Of a stretch of DNA of 64,000 nucleotides, positions 9,243 through 21,329 are shown one piece after another. The number at the start of each line of letters is the position of its first letter. The stretch's first letter is position 1. The stretch covers positions 1,922,001 through 1,986,000 of the forward strand of contig JACONQ010000014.1 of assembly GCA_014281115.1 (NCBI GenBank), given 5' to 3'. Below the pieces are notes generated by a model. It worked only from the letters and a program-made list of their open reading frames with translations, ran no database searches and was not told where the DNA came from. A program made the translations under genes and the position numbers. Source of the DNA: Laburnicola sp. R22_1. Its lineage: Eukaryota > Ascomycota > Dothideomycetes > Pleosporales > Didymosphaeriaceae.

Positions 9243-11480
9243 ACTATTTTTACTTAATAATTATTAACTACTAACTAGAACGCGCGTAATATATTAATTT
9301 ATAAGTCTATAAAATTTTAAGTAAAACTCTATTAATAGAAACTTAAGCGTAAGACTAAAGAATTATAAAAATAGATTACTTAACTTCTCTTTCTAATATA
9401 CTACTTTAGTTGCCTATTAAATTAGGCTCCTAGTAAGGGCTTTACTAATCCTCTAAGCATATATATATTAACTAAAAAGAAGGTAATAAAATAGAAATGC
9501 GCTTAAACTATTTTTTTATTCGTTTTTATTTGGCTATTCTTACTAAGAGGAACGTTAGTCAGCTATATTACGTACGCTTAGTTATTAATTACGTAATATT
9601 ATTTTAGTGCACTGTTCCTATGCATATATTAGTAACTACTCTATACTTATAAACTGTAAGTACATATAACGCATTACTATAGGCAGAATTGTTAACTGTT
9701 AACTAGCTCCTCGTAAGTCCGTACTATAGATTTAAATACCTAGCGAGCGCTTAAACTATAACGCCTAAGTAATCTAAGCCTATTAAGGAGCCTACCTAAT
9801 CTTATAAGAAAACTCTAAAGTAAAATAATAATAATTAAGTTACCTCTATAGCTAAACCTTTAAGTAAAGCTAAGTTTATAATTAATCTTAAAACTCCTAT
9901 AAATAAAAAAGTAAGAAAGACAAGCTTAGTTTAGCCTTTACTTAAATATATAGCCTTAAGTATAGATATCTATATATTAAATACTTTAGATCTAGTCTTT
10001 CTAGTAGCTTATATAGTAGGTATTTTAAAAATATATTAGTCTCGACTAAGACCCATAGGCCCTTTATAGTTAAATCACATAATCAAGAAACTTTTTAATT
10101 TTAGAAATAACGCGGTTATAGGTAATTACTACCTATAGCTAGTTTAACAGCTTTTAAATATTATTTAACTACTTAGCACCTTCCTTATTACACTCTCTTA
10201 GCTCCTAAAGGGACTTATTATTATTTATAGTATTAAGTAGCCTTATTAGGTTCCTCCTCTACTACGTAATATATTCTAGATTTGCCTTAGTCTATTATGT
10301 AGTCCCTACGCGTATTATTAATATATATATAATCTAAGCTAGCAAATAGCAGCACAGACTATATATCTGCATTATATAGTAATCTAGTATAAGCAACGTA
10401 ACTCGAAGCTTATTACTATTAGCTATTTTAAGCTTTAGCTTCTTTTTAGCGATAATTATAAGCTTGTTAATTAAGTTTTAAGGATATAAGGAGGGATCTA
10501 TAGTAAAATAGGCGTACTTAAGGTTTAAACTTTACTTTATAGTGCAGTCGCATCTTTATCTTATTTAATTTAGCTATAGTTATTAGTTATAGTAGTGCAT
10601 AAAATAGTAGTAGGATTAGGCTCTCTTTATATAGGTAATGAGCACCCTAACCTTATTACTACCTATATAGGCAAAATAAGTTACTACTTAATAATAGTTC
10701 TAAACTATAGTTAAGTTAACCCTGCCTATATATATAACAGCCTTATAGGATGCCGCATAATAAGCGCGTTATTAACTTAGTTTGTTCAATTTATGCTTTA
10801 GATAGACAATAGGCCACTAGTGTTAGTTTTCCCTTAACTCCCTTTAAAGGGCTTTTTTCACTAGGGAAAAGTGCTCCTCGTCCACCTATACGATTTGCCT
10901 GTGGCTGTATTTACTCTACAGAAAATTTTAGAAGCAATGGAAACGTTAATAATAATTAACTTAGTTACGTATATTTATATAGTATCTTATAGAGCTAGTA
11001 CACAAAAAAATAAGTTATAGCTAGTTATTTCTTTTACTAAAGTATAGCTACGAGATGCGACTTTATTTACAAAAACTATATATTAAGTAAATACTTAAAT
11101 ACTTATTATTATTATTACGCGGCTAGTTATATATATAAGCCTTTACATAAAATTCTAATCCTCTTTAGTAATTCTTCTTTACTAATACTTTCTAAACCTA
11201 AAAAGCTTAAGAATAAGCGCGCTAGTTTATTTAGCGTTAGGCGAATAATAATTTAGTATATAATTATTTATACTTTTTCTAATTATTTATTAATTTAGGT
11301 AATACTAATCTTCTTACCCAAATCTTATAAAGTGTCTTAAAAATCGCTTAAAGATATACTTCAGTAAGAAGAAAATAAAGAAGAGTAGTACTTTATCTTC
11401 TAATCCCCTTTTAGGTAACAGTAGTGAGCACTAATCTCTTTTAGGAGATTATAGCGCTATTATACTAATTAAAGATGCCT
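9243..11480. other. AT-rich RIPed DNA with a short unmutated island
   Basis: No gene or element could be identified. Most of it is strongly RIP-like. Around 10,845-10,950 lies a roughly 100-bp island that keeps normal CA/TG content (for example CTCGTCCACCTATACG and TTTGCCTGTGGCTGTA). This suggests a short sequence inserted after, or too short for, RIP. Confidence 0.5.
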
Positions 11481-11592
11481 CTATATATTGTTAAATTAAC
11501 TACCTAGGAGTAGAACAACATAGGCTTTTATCTTAAATAACATAATAAAAAAAAGCAGAGCCCCCTGCTTAGTAATTAAAAAGAGCGTAAAA
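11481..11592 (+). repeat. Left inverted arm of the fold-back element
   Basis: Pairs with 12,200-12,314. It carries more C-to-T/G-to-A changes than the right arm. Confidence 0.75.
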
Positions 11593-12199
11593 AAGGTAAT
11601 GTGATTACAAAAAAACGCGTTCGAACTGGTAAGCGAATGTCTCTATAGGTTAGATTAATCTTACTTAAATAAGTCTATTTAATTAAGCGCTTCTATTCTA
11701 TAATATAAATTATTTTGCGTTAATGCTTAATTACACTCTATAGAATTAGAATCTTTAATATAGTACTACTTAAACTAGTTTAGGTGCGCTATAAGGTTAT
11801 ATAATTATAAATTAGTTAATTAACTAACCTTCTAATTAATATATTAGTGTCTTTATAGCTATAATTAATATATAGTAATCTGCTTAGGTTACTAGCGTTT
11901 ATAATTTATTTTACTTATCTACTTCTACTCTATATAAAATTACTTAGCCTTAGTTATTAAAGGAATAGGTTACTTAAATAACTAGTAACTTCTTAAACTA
12001 TAAGTCTAATACTCTAGTTATAATTAATTATTACACTTTCTTAAGTAAAGCTTAATCTACTTTTATTAAGACTACATAGTTATTACCCTTAAAGAATATT
12101 ATAGTGTGCGTCTTAGACTTACTAGATAGGCTAGCATATTAACTACTTAATTTAATTAACAATTAGGTACACCCTCTTAGTAGAAAAATATAGATTTAG

Positions 12200-12314
12200 T
12201 TTTACGCTCTTTTTAATTACTAAGCAGGGGGCTCTGCTTTTTTTGTAATGTTATTTGAGATGAAAGCCCTTGTCGTACTATCCCTAGGTAGTTAATTTAA
12301 CGCCACACACATAG
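12200..12314 (-). repeat. Right inverted arm of the fold-back element
   Basis: Pairs with 11,481-11,592 and keeps words such as GGGGGCTCTGC and GATGAAAGCCC that are damaged or altered on the left. Confidence 0.75.
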
Positions 12315-13184
12315 ATTTAGTTAATTCTATTACTTATTTGAAAAGAGATATTGTTGCTTATTCTTAATCCTTAGCATTAATTACTTAAAAGAATTAAAGC
12401 TGTCTAATTATTTCTAATTAAGGTTTATCTTAGTTAGCTAATACTAGTGCTCTTATTAATAATCTTTAAGTATAACTTAAGCATTATACTTCTTCTAATA
12501 ATTAATAATAATCTTAGAAGCCGCATAATTTTAAAGATCTATTTAGCTAGCATAGTATAAATCCTAAGAATTATTTAACTTAGCGCGCTTTAATATTTAG
12601 TAATTAACTACTTAGTTCTTATAATCAGTCTAGGACCACTAGTTTTACTTACTAGGGTAGTAGATAAGGTGTTTAAACTACTTATAAGTCCTCTTATTTC
12701 TACTATAGAACTCTCTTAAGTATAGTGCTAATTATTTAGGGCCTTTAGCTACTAGCTTTAATCTAGCTAATAAGCTACTTAAGAACGTTACACTATCTAT
12801 TAAATAGCTCTAATCTTAGGCTAAGAACGCTAACCTCTTTAGTAATAATAATATTAATTTAGAGAGAGGATTATCTCCTTATATCTTGCTAGAGAAACTA
12901 ATAGACCTAAAGAGTACTTCTTACTATAGCTAGACTAATTAAGAGAAACCTAGCCTAGAGTGTTATAAGACTACTTATAATCTTTTATATACTTATTAAG
13001 CTGTTATAATAGTAAACTAATATAAGCTTCTTAATAAGCTATTTAATATTCTCTTAAAGAAGTAATTAGCTAGATCTGCTTTTAGATAGGCGTTAGTCCG
13101 CGCTTATTAAGTCTTATAATAGGATCTTATTTACACAAGTCTATTAAACAGGTAGTAGCTCTATGGAGCTTAAATTTATAATTA
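12315..13184. other. AT-rich RIPed DNA, possible 3' end of Copia-3
   Basis: No recognisable gene. Given the minus-strand copia relic that ends near 13,185, its 3' untranslated region and LTR would be expected here, but no matching second LTR was found to define them. Confidence 0.4.
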
Positions 13185-15330
13185 ATTTATAACTTATACT
13201 CTCTTTATAATAAGTCTACTTATATTCTTAAGATTTAAGAGCTCTTTAAAGTAAGCAAACTACTGTTAAGTAAACGCTTTTATAAGTCTATCTGCTAGCA
13301 TATTACTTATTTTTAGGTAGGTAATCTTAAATAATCCTTTTATATACTCTTCACATAGCTATATATTCTAAATATTAATATAGCATAGGTAAGTATTTAT
13401 ACGCTTATTCTTTCTAATAACTAGTTAAATTATTTATTAATTATTATAGAAAACATTCTATATATATTCTAAATTAAGGTTAAGATTTTTAAAAAACTAC
13501 TTTAGTGCTATTACTTCTTTGCTTATATACTTAGGTGTAAGTAGCTTAACCTTAGTAGTAGAGGTTATAACTATGCTCTACTCGCTTAGCGAGCTTAGGC
13601 CACCGCACTAACTTCTTTTTGTTAAATACCTTAGAACGCTTTTCTGTGTCAACAACAGTAGGATGGATAACTACTATTATTATAATATTTTTTTTTAGAA
13701 ATCCCTTAGTCGCAAAAAAAAAACTATAACTATGCTCTAATAAGTAGCCTTTTAGAGTATTGCTCTACTATAAAGCATAACTATATAGCTATAAATTTTT
13801 TTAAGTTTTTACATTATTTGCGAATAACATATTACCGCAAATTATAAGATTAGGTCTATTATATTAGCTGTACTATATAGACTACTAGCGCGTTCTATAA
13901 AAATATATAATTACTTAATTAACTATAATAAAATATTATTTGCTTAAATTTATTAGAAAGTGCAAAAGCTTTAAAATAGCAAATATAATATTAGGCCTAA
14001 GCATAATTACTATATATAGTACTAAGCTAACGCGTTTCTAGTAGTTCTTAATCTCCTACTTACTTACTTCCTAGTATTCTTTATAAGCTCTTCTAATAGA
14101 AGAGGCGTTATAGGAAAGCTCCTACTATCTTTAAAATTAAACCTCTTTATAATTTTATTAATATACATATTATAAACAAGTGTAATTATTTTATTTCTAT
14201 AATCTTAAATTACTTAGACACCTAGAAACTATTTAAATAGTCTATAGTTTTTAATCTTTTATTTTATTTTATTTTAACTCTGAAGCGTTTATACCTTTAC
14301 TTTATAAGCTTTATTAAAAATTAGAAGTATATTATTAATATAAAAGAGTACTAAGGTTCTGCAATCTTTACTTATAAATAAATAAGGTTCTTTTTTACTA
14401 TAGTAAGTCTTATAAATCTTAGCAATCCTAAGAACTTCTTATACTAGAGTAGTAGCGAGTCTCTTAATCTATATAGAGCTTGATTAAAGGACACGCACTT
14501 GCTATATTACTTAAACCTATCTAGAAGCTTATAAATAACTAGGTTTTTAGCTATACTATAAGCGTTTAAGAACATTCCTACTATATTATATTAAATAATC
14601 TCTAGATTGTTTTCTACTATAAATATTATTATAGTTCTAAATAACTATAGTATAAGCGTTACTATATAGATTAACTATAGTAAGTCCTTATTCTAGAAAT
14701 TACTTCTTACAATAATTTAAGCCTTATACTTTAGAAAGTATCTATTTTATTAAACTTATAAGTCTAAACCTACTTTAATAGAAGTAGTTATTTAGTAGCT
14801 TATACTTAATAAATTACTATTTAGGTTTCTTTCTTTTTAAGTGTACTAATCTTAATATAAGAGGCTTACTTAAAGAGCTTTCTAAGTAGATATTTAGTAA
14901 GGTATTTCTATAAGATAAGTTACTTTAGCAGCTTATCTCTATATAAATAAGTAGAAGGCAATGCTAGTAGTATTTTTTTAAGTATTACTATAGCAACTAT
15001 AGAATTTATTATAGTGTACTTTTAGTACTTATTTTAGACTTTCTATACTTCTAAAATATATATAAATAGAAAGTTATCTTAGAGATCTTTTATTATATAA
15101 CTAGCGATTAGTATATATATATATATCTAACCTATCCCTAGCTAATTAGTAATATTATTATATTAATTATAATCTCTTTATTATTAAAGAGGTAGATAGT
15201 TCTAAACGCGCGTATCTATATTATTACCTTAAAGTCTTTTACTTAATTTTATAGGTACTTAATTTTGCCTTTGCCTTTGACTTACTAGTAGGTTATTTAC
15301 TTCCTTTAGTATAGTTAAGCTTCTAAGGCT
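13185..15330 (-). pseudogene. Copia-3: RIPed copia reverse transcriptase and RNase H
   Basis: Minus-strand reading shows successive copia blocks. Near 14,340-14,480 is the end of the RT palm, with W-Y-K-K-F-L-G-like and VLFYINNILLIF motifs; the latter is a RIPed YVDD, with both Asp read as Asn. Near 13,950-14,280 is the FLGIRV...T....Y segment and the 'RPD..FAV..L..' region. The RNase H end near 13,200-13,450 includes ISNMLADRLIKAF and FAYFKELLNL, matching the usual 'DMLADGLTKAL...F..FR.LL'. Frames are broken by many TAA/TAG codons. A 144-bp retroposon (13,581-13,724) interrupts the RNase H. The integrase and Gag that should lie upstream are not found; pogo elements occupy the region beyond 15,529. 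Confidence 0.65.
13581..13724 (+). mobile_element. Short retroposon (SINE or 5'-truncated LINE) with 15-bp target duplication
   Basis: A 144-bp insert ends in a run of nine A and is flanked by perfect 15-bp direct repeats TATAACTATGCTCTA (13,566-13,580 and 13,725-13,739). It interrupts the RNase H of Copia-3. A variable-length duplication plus an A tail is the hallmark of target-primed reverse transcription. Its 3' half (from about 13,636, TTTTCTGTGTCAACAACAG, to ATCCCTTAGTCGCAAAA) recurs in reverse at 21,845-21,940, so it is a family. It is barely RIPed, consistent with being too short or too recent. No convincing tRNA-type A and B boxes were seen. Confidence 0.75.
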
Positions 15331-15528
15331 AGATTAAGAGGCAGCTATAGAGCTCTTAGTCTCTACACTTTAGAGATAACGCTTTCTAGAATTTAATAGG
15401 CTAGCTCGCCTAGATTAGTACAAACTCTAGTAGCTATAAGGGGCTTTAGACTAAGAGGTTAGAGTTGCCTTAGTAAACTTATAAATTTAATAGAGTTTAA
15501 AGATAGTTCTAGCTATAGACTTAATGTA

Positions 15529-17352
15529 ATCTACTAGTGAGCTGCGTACACCACTAAGCTATGCATCCTACTAAAACGCGACATAATGCGTCCACCTTTT
15601 TAACTATGGCTTAATAATAACGAGCTTAATTGCTATTAAAAGAAGGCAGACTTAGTCTTGCCCTTGTCTTAATTAAGTCTTATCCTTATTAGTTAATTCG
15701 CGCTATGGCAGCAGTCTATAATGTCTCTAAATTAACCCTCTAGTCGCGCCTCTGTAGTGTCTAAGCTAGAATTAAGACAACGTTTAATAAACGCAAGCTA
15801 TTACCTCTTTAAGAGTAGTCTCTTGTTCGCTAGATTCTAGATCTTAATAGATAAGACTTTCCACCCTATATTATTAATGTGCGCTAAATAGCAGACGTCC
15901 TACTTTAAGCTTATGGTTAGATCCCACCTCTACAATCTATTAGTAAGAACTAGGTGTCACACTTTGTTAATAGCTAGGCAGAGCTTATAACTAAGTAGGA
16001 CAAAAAGCTGCATGCTTATCGTGCTCTCTATTAGGATTTAGTTAAGTTTAGAGCCTAGTTTAAGCTTATTAAGGATACGCGTTAGAAGTACGGTATAATA
16101 GATAAAGACACATATAATTTTAACAAGATAGGATTTATAATAGGAGTTGCTAGCATGTCTAAGCTTATTATAAGCTCTAATAGAGTTAGGCGAGCAATTG
16201 CTATATAGCCTAGCAATCGCAACTAGGTTATAGTAATTAAATATATTAGTGCGTTAGGCTGAGCGCTCTCGCCATTTATTATACTGTCTGGAAAGCTACA
16301 CTAAGCTAGCTGGTATTAGCTTATCCTAGGCAACTAGAGGCTTGCAGTAAGCGATAATAGCTAGATAACTAATAAGCTTAGCCTAGAATAGCTTAAGCAC
16401 TTTAACTATTAGACCGCATTGCGCTTAGCTAGAGCCTATCGTCTACTTATCCTAGATAGCCATAGCAGCTATACAACGCCTAAGTTTAATTAGTTCTATA
16501 TAGAGAACAAGATTATTAGTCTTTATATGCTAGCTTATAGCTTATATCTACTATAGTTACTAAATATTACCTACTACGCGTCGCTTAAAGCTATGTATAG
16601 ATATAAGATATCTAAGCTTACGCGCAATTATATCTTTTATATTAATAAGTAAAAATTTCTTAATATCTATACGCATATTAGGGCTTTAGTCTTCTTAGAG
16701 CAGTTAATTAAGAGTGGCTTTTAAGTAGCAGGGCTTATCCTACACTATCCTAAGCGCGTTCTATTGTCGCTTACTATAGTCTAAATGCTATCTTCTCTAA
16801 GATAAGAAGCTAATAGTAAGAGACACTAGACTACTAAGACGCTTTATATAGTTGCTTAGCTACAATAGTAGGCCTAGCTACTATATAACTTTTTTAGTTG
16901 TTAATTGCAAAGCCCTACACATTAGGCTTTAGCTTAGCTTATAAAAGAATATTAGATAGTAATACACTTTATAATAATCCTTACTAAGAAGAATACTAAG
17001 CTATGTTAGGCTAACTATCGCTAAGAGAAAAAGAGGCAACAGCGATAGTAGTATATTACTATAGGAGGGACTCTTATAGGCTAGAAAGATTAGAGGCTAG
17101 CTATAGAGGCAGAAATAAGAGCGTAGGTAGATATCTAGCGCTAGGCATCTTAGAACAATTAGCGAGCATTACTAATATACTTAAAGTACTATATATAAGA
17201 CTATAAGAAGACTTAATATAAAAGTAATTAGGAATATTTTATATGTATATTTATATAGGTTTAATTTAGTTGTTATTTAGTTATCTATTAAAAAGGCGTA
17301 CGCGTTTTAGTAGGGTGCATAGCTTAGTAGTGTACATAGCTTACTAGTAGAT
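15529..17352 (+). mobile_element. pogo-1: RIPed pogo/Fot1 element with TIRs and TA duplication
   Basis: Inverted repeats of about 55 bp start ATCTACTAG and share ACTAAGCTATGCAYCCTACT and ACTAAAACGCG. Each end abuts TA (15,527-15,528 and 17,353-17,354), the Tc1/mariner-superfamily target. The plus-strand interior encodes a degraded pogo transposase. Near 16,450-16,560 the second DDE block (GHSSYTTPKFN, NKIISLYM, then a RIPed PHSSHLLQPLDV) is recognisable despite stops. At 1,824 bp it is close to the usual 1.8-1.9 kb of Fot1-like elements. It is dead. Confidence 0.8.
15574..17200 (+). pseudogene. Transposase relic of pogo-1
   Basis: Reading begins soon after the left inverted repeat (an ATG occurs at about 15,594) but frames shift and carry numerous TAG/TAA. 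The DDE-region motifs around 16,450-16,560 and the later 'GF..AGL..YPKRVL' (about 16,710-16,760) are the best anchors. The N-terminal helix-turn-helix part cannot be read reliably. The function was cut-and-paste transposition. Confidence 0.55.
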
Positions 17353-17515
17353 TATATTATATACTTTTAGCTTAGTAAGAGTATAAACTTAGAACTCTAA
17401 GGCTCTAAGGTAGTAGGCTAAGTAACTAGTAAAAGAGCGCTTAGCTTCTTATATATACTCTCCTCTCCTAAAAAAATCTAGTATTATATTTTATACTTTC
17501 TATAGTAGTAATGTA
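17353..17515. other. 163-bp AT-rich spacer between two pogo elements
   Basis: It holds no gene. It begins and ends with the TA duplications of the neighbours. Confidence 0.6.
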
Positions 17516-19376
17516 CTTTACACTCAAGTCGATTATTCTATTAAGTTAATTACTTTACTAAGACCTTACTAAAATATACTATTAGTAATAATATAACGCG
17601 ATGCCTTAACCATATAATAAACTACTAGCATTAAAAGAAGCGCGTATATAGCTTGCGATTTAGGCTATTAAATAAGACGCGACACTCTTTTAGCGATGCG
17701 CTGCAGCCCTCTATAACGTCTTTTAAAGTACACTTAGTAACTAATGTGCTAAAAAGACGTTTAGACGCGACTACGCACCTAATAAAATAAGACTTACTAT
17801 AAAAGAGGAGTAGGTGATTGTGCAGCATATACTTAATCTAGATGCGCGAGAATTTCTGCCCTAGCTTAATACTATAAAAGATATGGCCGATTCTTTACTA
17901 GCTGCACGCCACTATAAGCTAGTTAGCTAGAGGTGGCCTTATAACTTTATTAAGCGCTAGCTAAAGCTTTAAGTTAAGTTTAATCGAAAGTACAACTATA
18001 AGAAAGCCCTCTAGAAGGATCCTAAGGTAATACAAGACTAGTTCTAGCTTATAGAAAATATAAAGGCTAAGTATAGTATTCTAGATAAGAACACCTATAA
18101 TTTTAATAAGTCTGACTTTATAATAGGCATAATATTAACTAGAGCAGTAGTTATAGGCTCTAAGTATTAAGAATAGCTAAAGCAGGTGTAGTAGGGCAAT
18201 AGAAAGTAGATAATAGTTATCTAAGGTATTAACGCAATGGGGTGGTAGATTCTATCCTTTATTATCTTTGAGGGCAAGCACTACCTCTCCGCCTAGTATA
18301 AGGAGAAGGATCTACCTTATAATTAGGTTATTATAGTCTCTAAGAATAGCTAGATAATAAATAAGCTTAGTCTATAATGGCTAAAGCACTTTAATAAGTA
18401 TACAAAGAGGCGTACTACTAGTAGAGCACGTTTACTTATTATTAATGGCTATAAAAGTCATAACTCGCTTAAATTCTAGAATTATTATAAAAATACTAAT
18501 ATTATTACTCTCTATATGCCTCCACATTCGTCGCACCTCTTATAGCCACTTAATATAGGTTGTTTTACGCCATTAAAGAAGGCGTATAGGCGCTAAGCCA
18601 AGAATCTAATGCGTAACCACATTACACATATTACTAAAATTAAGTTCCTACCTTGCTTTATTGCTACTTTTAAGGCTTTAATTACTAAAAGTAATATTAA
18701 AGGAGGCTTTTAAGATGCTGGCCTAGTGCTCCATAATCTAGAAGTTGTAATATCGCAGCTTAACGTCCGCCTACGTACGCCTCCACTTTGTACTATTTGT
18801 AATAGTATATAGAAGTTGTAAACTCCGTGAAATAGTATAAAACTTAGGTCGCAATTGACGCTAGTTAAGTAGAGGATTTAAAGGCATATAGATAGTTCTC
18901 TAACTTATATAGTTAAGGTGGTGGAAAAGCTTGTTAAAGACGCCAAGCTAATAGGGCATTCTTTAGTATTAATAACTAAACGTAACACTAAACTTTAAGC
19001 TGCTAATAAGGCTACCACGCAATATAAATTATATAAAAGAAAGCGAGTACAGCGTAAAGAAGTTCTAATAGCTAAAGAGGGCTAGCGGCTAGCCACTCTA
19101 AAGGAGTTTAGGGTGCGTAGTGATAGGTAAAAGGTAAAGAAGAGAGTGCGCGCTAATAGAGGCGAATCTGCTTAATAGCGCTGTAGACGCTACGGCAAGC
19201 CCAGGCATAACAAAATAACCTCTAGGCAGCCTATAGAAGTAGATTCTAAATAGATTAGCCTATTTAGACTATTGAAAATAGTTTGCGTTAACTCTGTACT
19301 ATTGTAAATAGTATAGAACTTAGTGGGGTCTTGGCAAAGTAATTAACTTAATAGAATAATTAACTCGAGTGCAAAG
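17516..19376 (+). mobile_element. pogo-2: RIPed pogo/Fot1 element with TIRs and TA duplication
   Basis: Inverted repeats of about 60 bp: left CTTTACACTCAAGTCGATTA..., right (reverse complement) CTTTGCACTCGAGTTAATTA..., both continuing through ATTCTATTAAGTTAATTACTTT to the inner block (C)CAAGACCCCACTAA. TA lies outside each end (17,514-17,515 and 19,377-19,378). The interior is collinear with pogo-3 (43,050-44,922) but much more RIPed, and its outer inverted repeat is different. Length 1,861 bp. Confidence 0.82.
17601..19255 (+). pseudogene. Transposase relic of pogo-2
   Basis: It starts at an ATG (17,601) at the same place as in pogo-3, in the shared context ACGCGATGCCTTAA. Recognisable pieces include the helix-turn-helix region, YKKAL.KDPK, DKNTYNFNKS (first catalytic Asp read as Asn), the KHYLSA.YKEKDL block, NGYKSHNSLKF (second Asp read as Asn) and MPPHSSHLL.PLNIGCF (about 18,510-18,560). 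The C-terminal zinc knuckle seen in pogo-3 is mutated. Stops are scattered throughout. Confidence 0.65.
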
Positions 19377-19378
19377 TA

Positions 19379-21325
19379 TATTAGCACCTATCCCCTTTCA
19401 ATATACCTAAAGTCTTAAGAATATATCTAATACTGCGTGTACTAGTAATAGTACTTTAAGCCTCTATAAGGTTCTAAGTGTACTTTAGCTATAGAGATTA
19501 CTAGACGTCTATCCTCCTATCTTTAGTAGAGTAGTCTAGTTATTATATCTAACGTATTTATATTTATATCTTTCTATTTCTATAAAGCAATCTAGTTATT
19601 ATATCTAATGCGTTTATATTTATATCTCTTAGTTTTTATAGCGCAGCTACCTATTTTAGTTAAGAATTTACGCTAGTATTGTTTGCTTTAGCTAAAGTAA
19701 ATAAAAAATTTCTATCTTAGTTCTACTTTTCTTCTCTACTCTACTAATATATCTGCAACACTCCTTATTATTATTATACTATACTCTTATTATCCCTCCT
19801 ACTTTAGTACTATTTTTGCTATCTTCCTTATTATTAATCTTTATTATAAGTAGAGTCTCTAAGTAATACTTTATACTAGGCCTTATAACTCTAAGTAAGT
19901 GTATAAAGTCTAGCTTAACTACAGCTTAGCATTCCTTTATAAAGATTTTAATTTATAGCACTTTTACTTATAATAGTAAGCCTTTACTTTCTATTCTAGA
20001 CGCCTATAATATAAAGAACCTTAAGAAGTTTATGCATAATAAAACTATAAAGAACTATTAAAAAGTTAGTTCCTTAGTTCTTCTATATTGTTCCTTACTA
20101 ATTTTAAATAGTTCTTTAAGGACCTAAGCTGCAATTAAAAGACTCTTAAGGCTATCTATATAATATTTAAAAACTTTATTTTTAAGGCCGCCTATTTTTA
20201 TAAGAGGTCCTACTAGCGCTATCTTAAGTAGTTTATTCTTTATATATAAAGACTTATAAGAAGGAAGTGTAACTATAAGGCTTATATTCTTTACTTTAGT
20301 AAGTGCTTAGGCAAAATATAATAATTCTCTAGTAAACTTTTTTCTTACTAATTTATATCCTAAATCTAGGATAGCTTATTAGAGAACTGTACTAAAACTA
20401 AGTTTACTAACCTAATTTTAAAATATATTCTTTATAGTAAGGATTATCCTAGTAAGCCTTTTATTAATTTCTAGTAAGTTTATCTTAACATCTTTATCTA
20501 TAAGTATAGCTTTACTATTTAGAGTGCTTAATCTAAAACTTAAAAAATAGATAATATTAAGGCTAGATATTCTAAATATAATATAGAGCTTCTATATTAG
20601 ATTCTTGTAGTTTAATAAAATACTTACACTACCCTTTAAGCTTTTTCTAATAAACTTATTATAAGTTCTAGATTTTAGAGTTATTTTTCTTAGCTAATAT
20701 TACGCTATAGCTGTTTATCCTCCCTACTTTAGCTATTCTTAAGCCTTTCTATAAGGATCTAGTTAAGCTTATTTTAGATATTATAGAGACTATCTACTCT
20801 AGTAAGATATTAGAAGGTTATAAGATTGCTGCTCTTCTAAAGCATATTAAAAGAATTCTAGGTTTTGTGGCTATTAGTCCTAATTAAATTACTATTTTTT
20901 ATAGGAAGATTAAGGAGATAGTCCTTAATCTTGCTCTAGATAAAGGCAAGTTTATTAAAAAGAAGTAGTATTTTTATTCATTCTTTTAGAATATTACGAT
21001 TCTTTGCATCTAGCTCTATTATAGGGGTCTAAGGGTGTTTTTTTAAATAGTCTGCAACTCTATAAAAATAGCTAAGCTATAAGCTTAGCTCCTTAAATAT
21101 TTTCTACTCTTCTAAGTAGATTATAGTCTTATTTCTTACTAATCCCTAAGTAATCAGTAAAGGAGGCTAGAGGTCCAGGCTTATTCTAACCTTCTTTTAG
21201 TAAGGGCCTTCTAAGTTCTCTACTAGAGATGTAACTCCTATACTAGAAGCTATAGTATATTTATAATTTAGAGAGTTTATATAAAAGTCTATAAGTAACT
21301 TTTTATTATTATTTTAGAATAGGAA
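19379..21325. other. AT-rich RIPed DNA with a short readable plus-strand frame
   Basis: Mostly unidentifiable. From about 20,700 to 20,975 the plus strand reads almost without stops (for example LAILKPFYKDLVKLILDII and ALLKHIKRILGFVAIS), which suggests an eroded coding region. I recognise no family. Confidence 0.35.
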
Positions 21326-21329
21326 GATA

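Larger units (their letters stand above)
11481..12314. mobile_element. Fold-back / MITE-like element with about 113-bp terminal inverted repeats
   Basis: Left arm 11,481-11,592 and right arm 12,200-12,314 are reverse complements over more than 100 bp, including AAAAAGCAGAGCCCCCTGCT, the AGTAATTAAAAAGAGCGTAA block and GTTAAATTAACTACCTAGG. Differences are mainly RIP-type transitions, concentrated in the left arm. The right arm is nearly unmutated. The 607-bp spacer has no coding potential that I can see. No clear target duplication was found. It could be a non-autonomous DNA transposon or two copies of one sequence inserted head to head. Confidence 0.75.
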
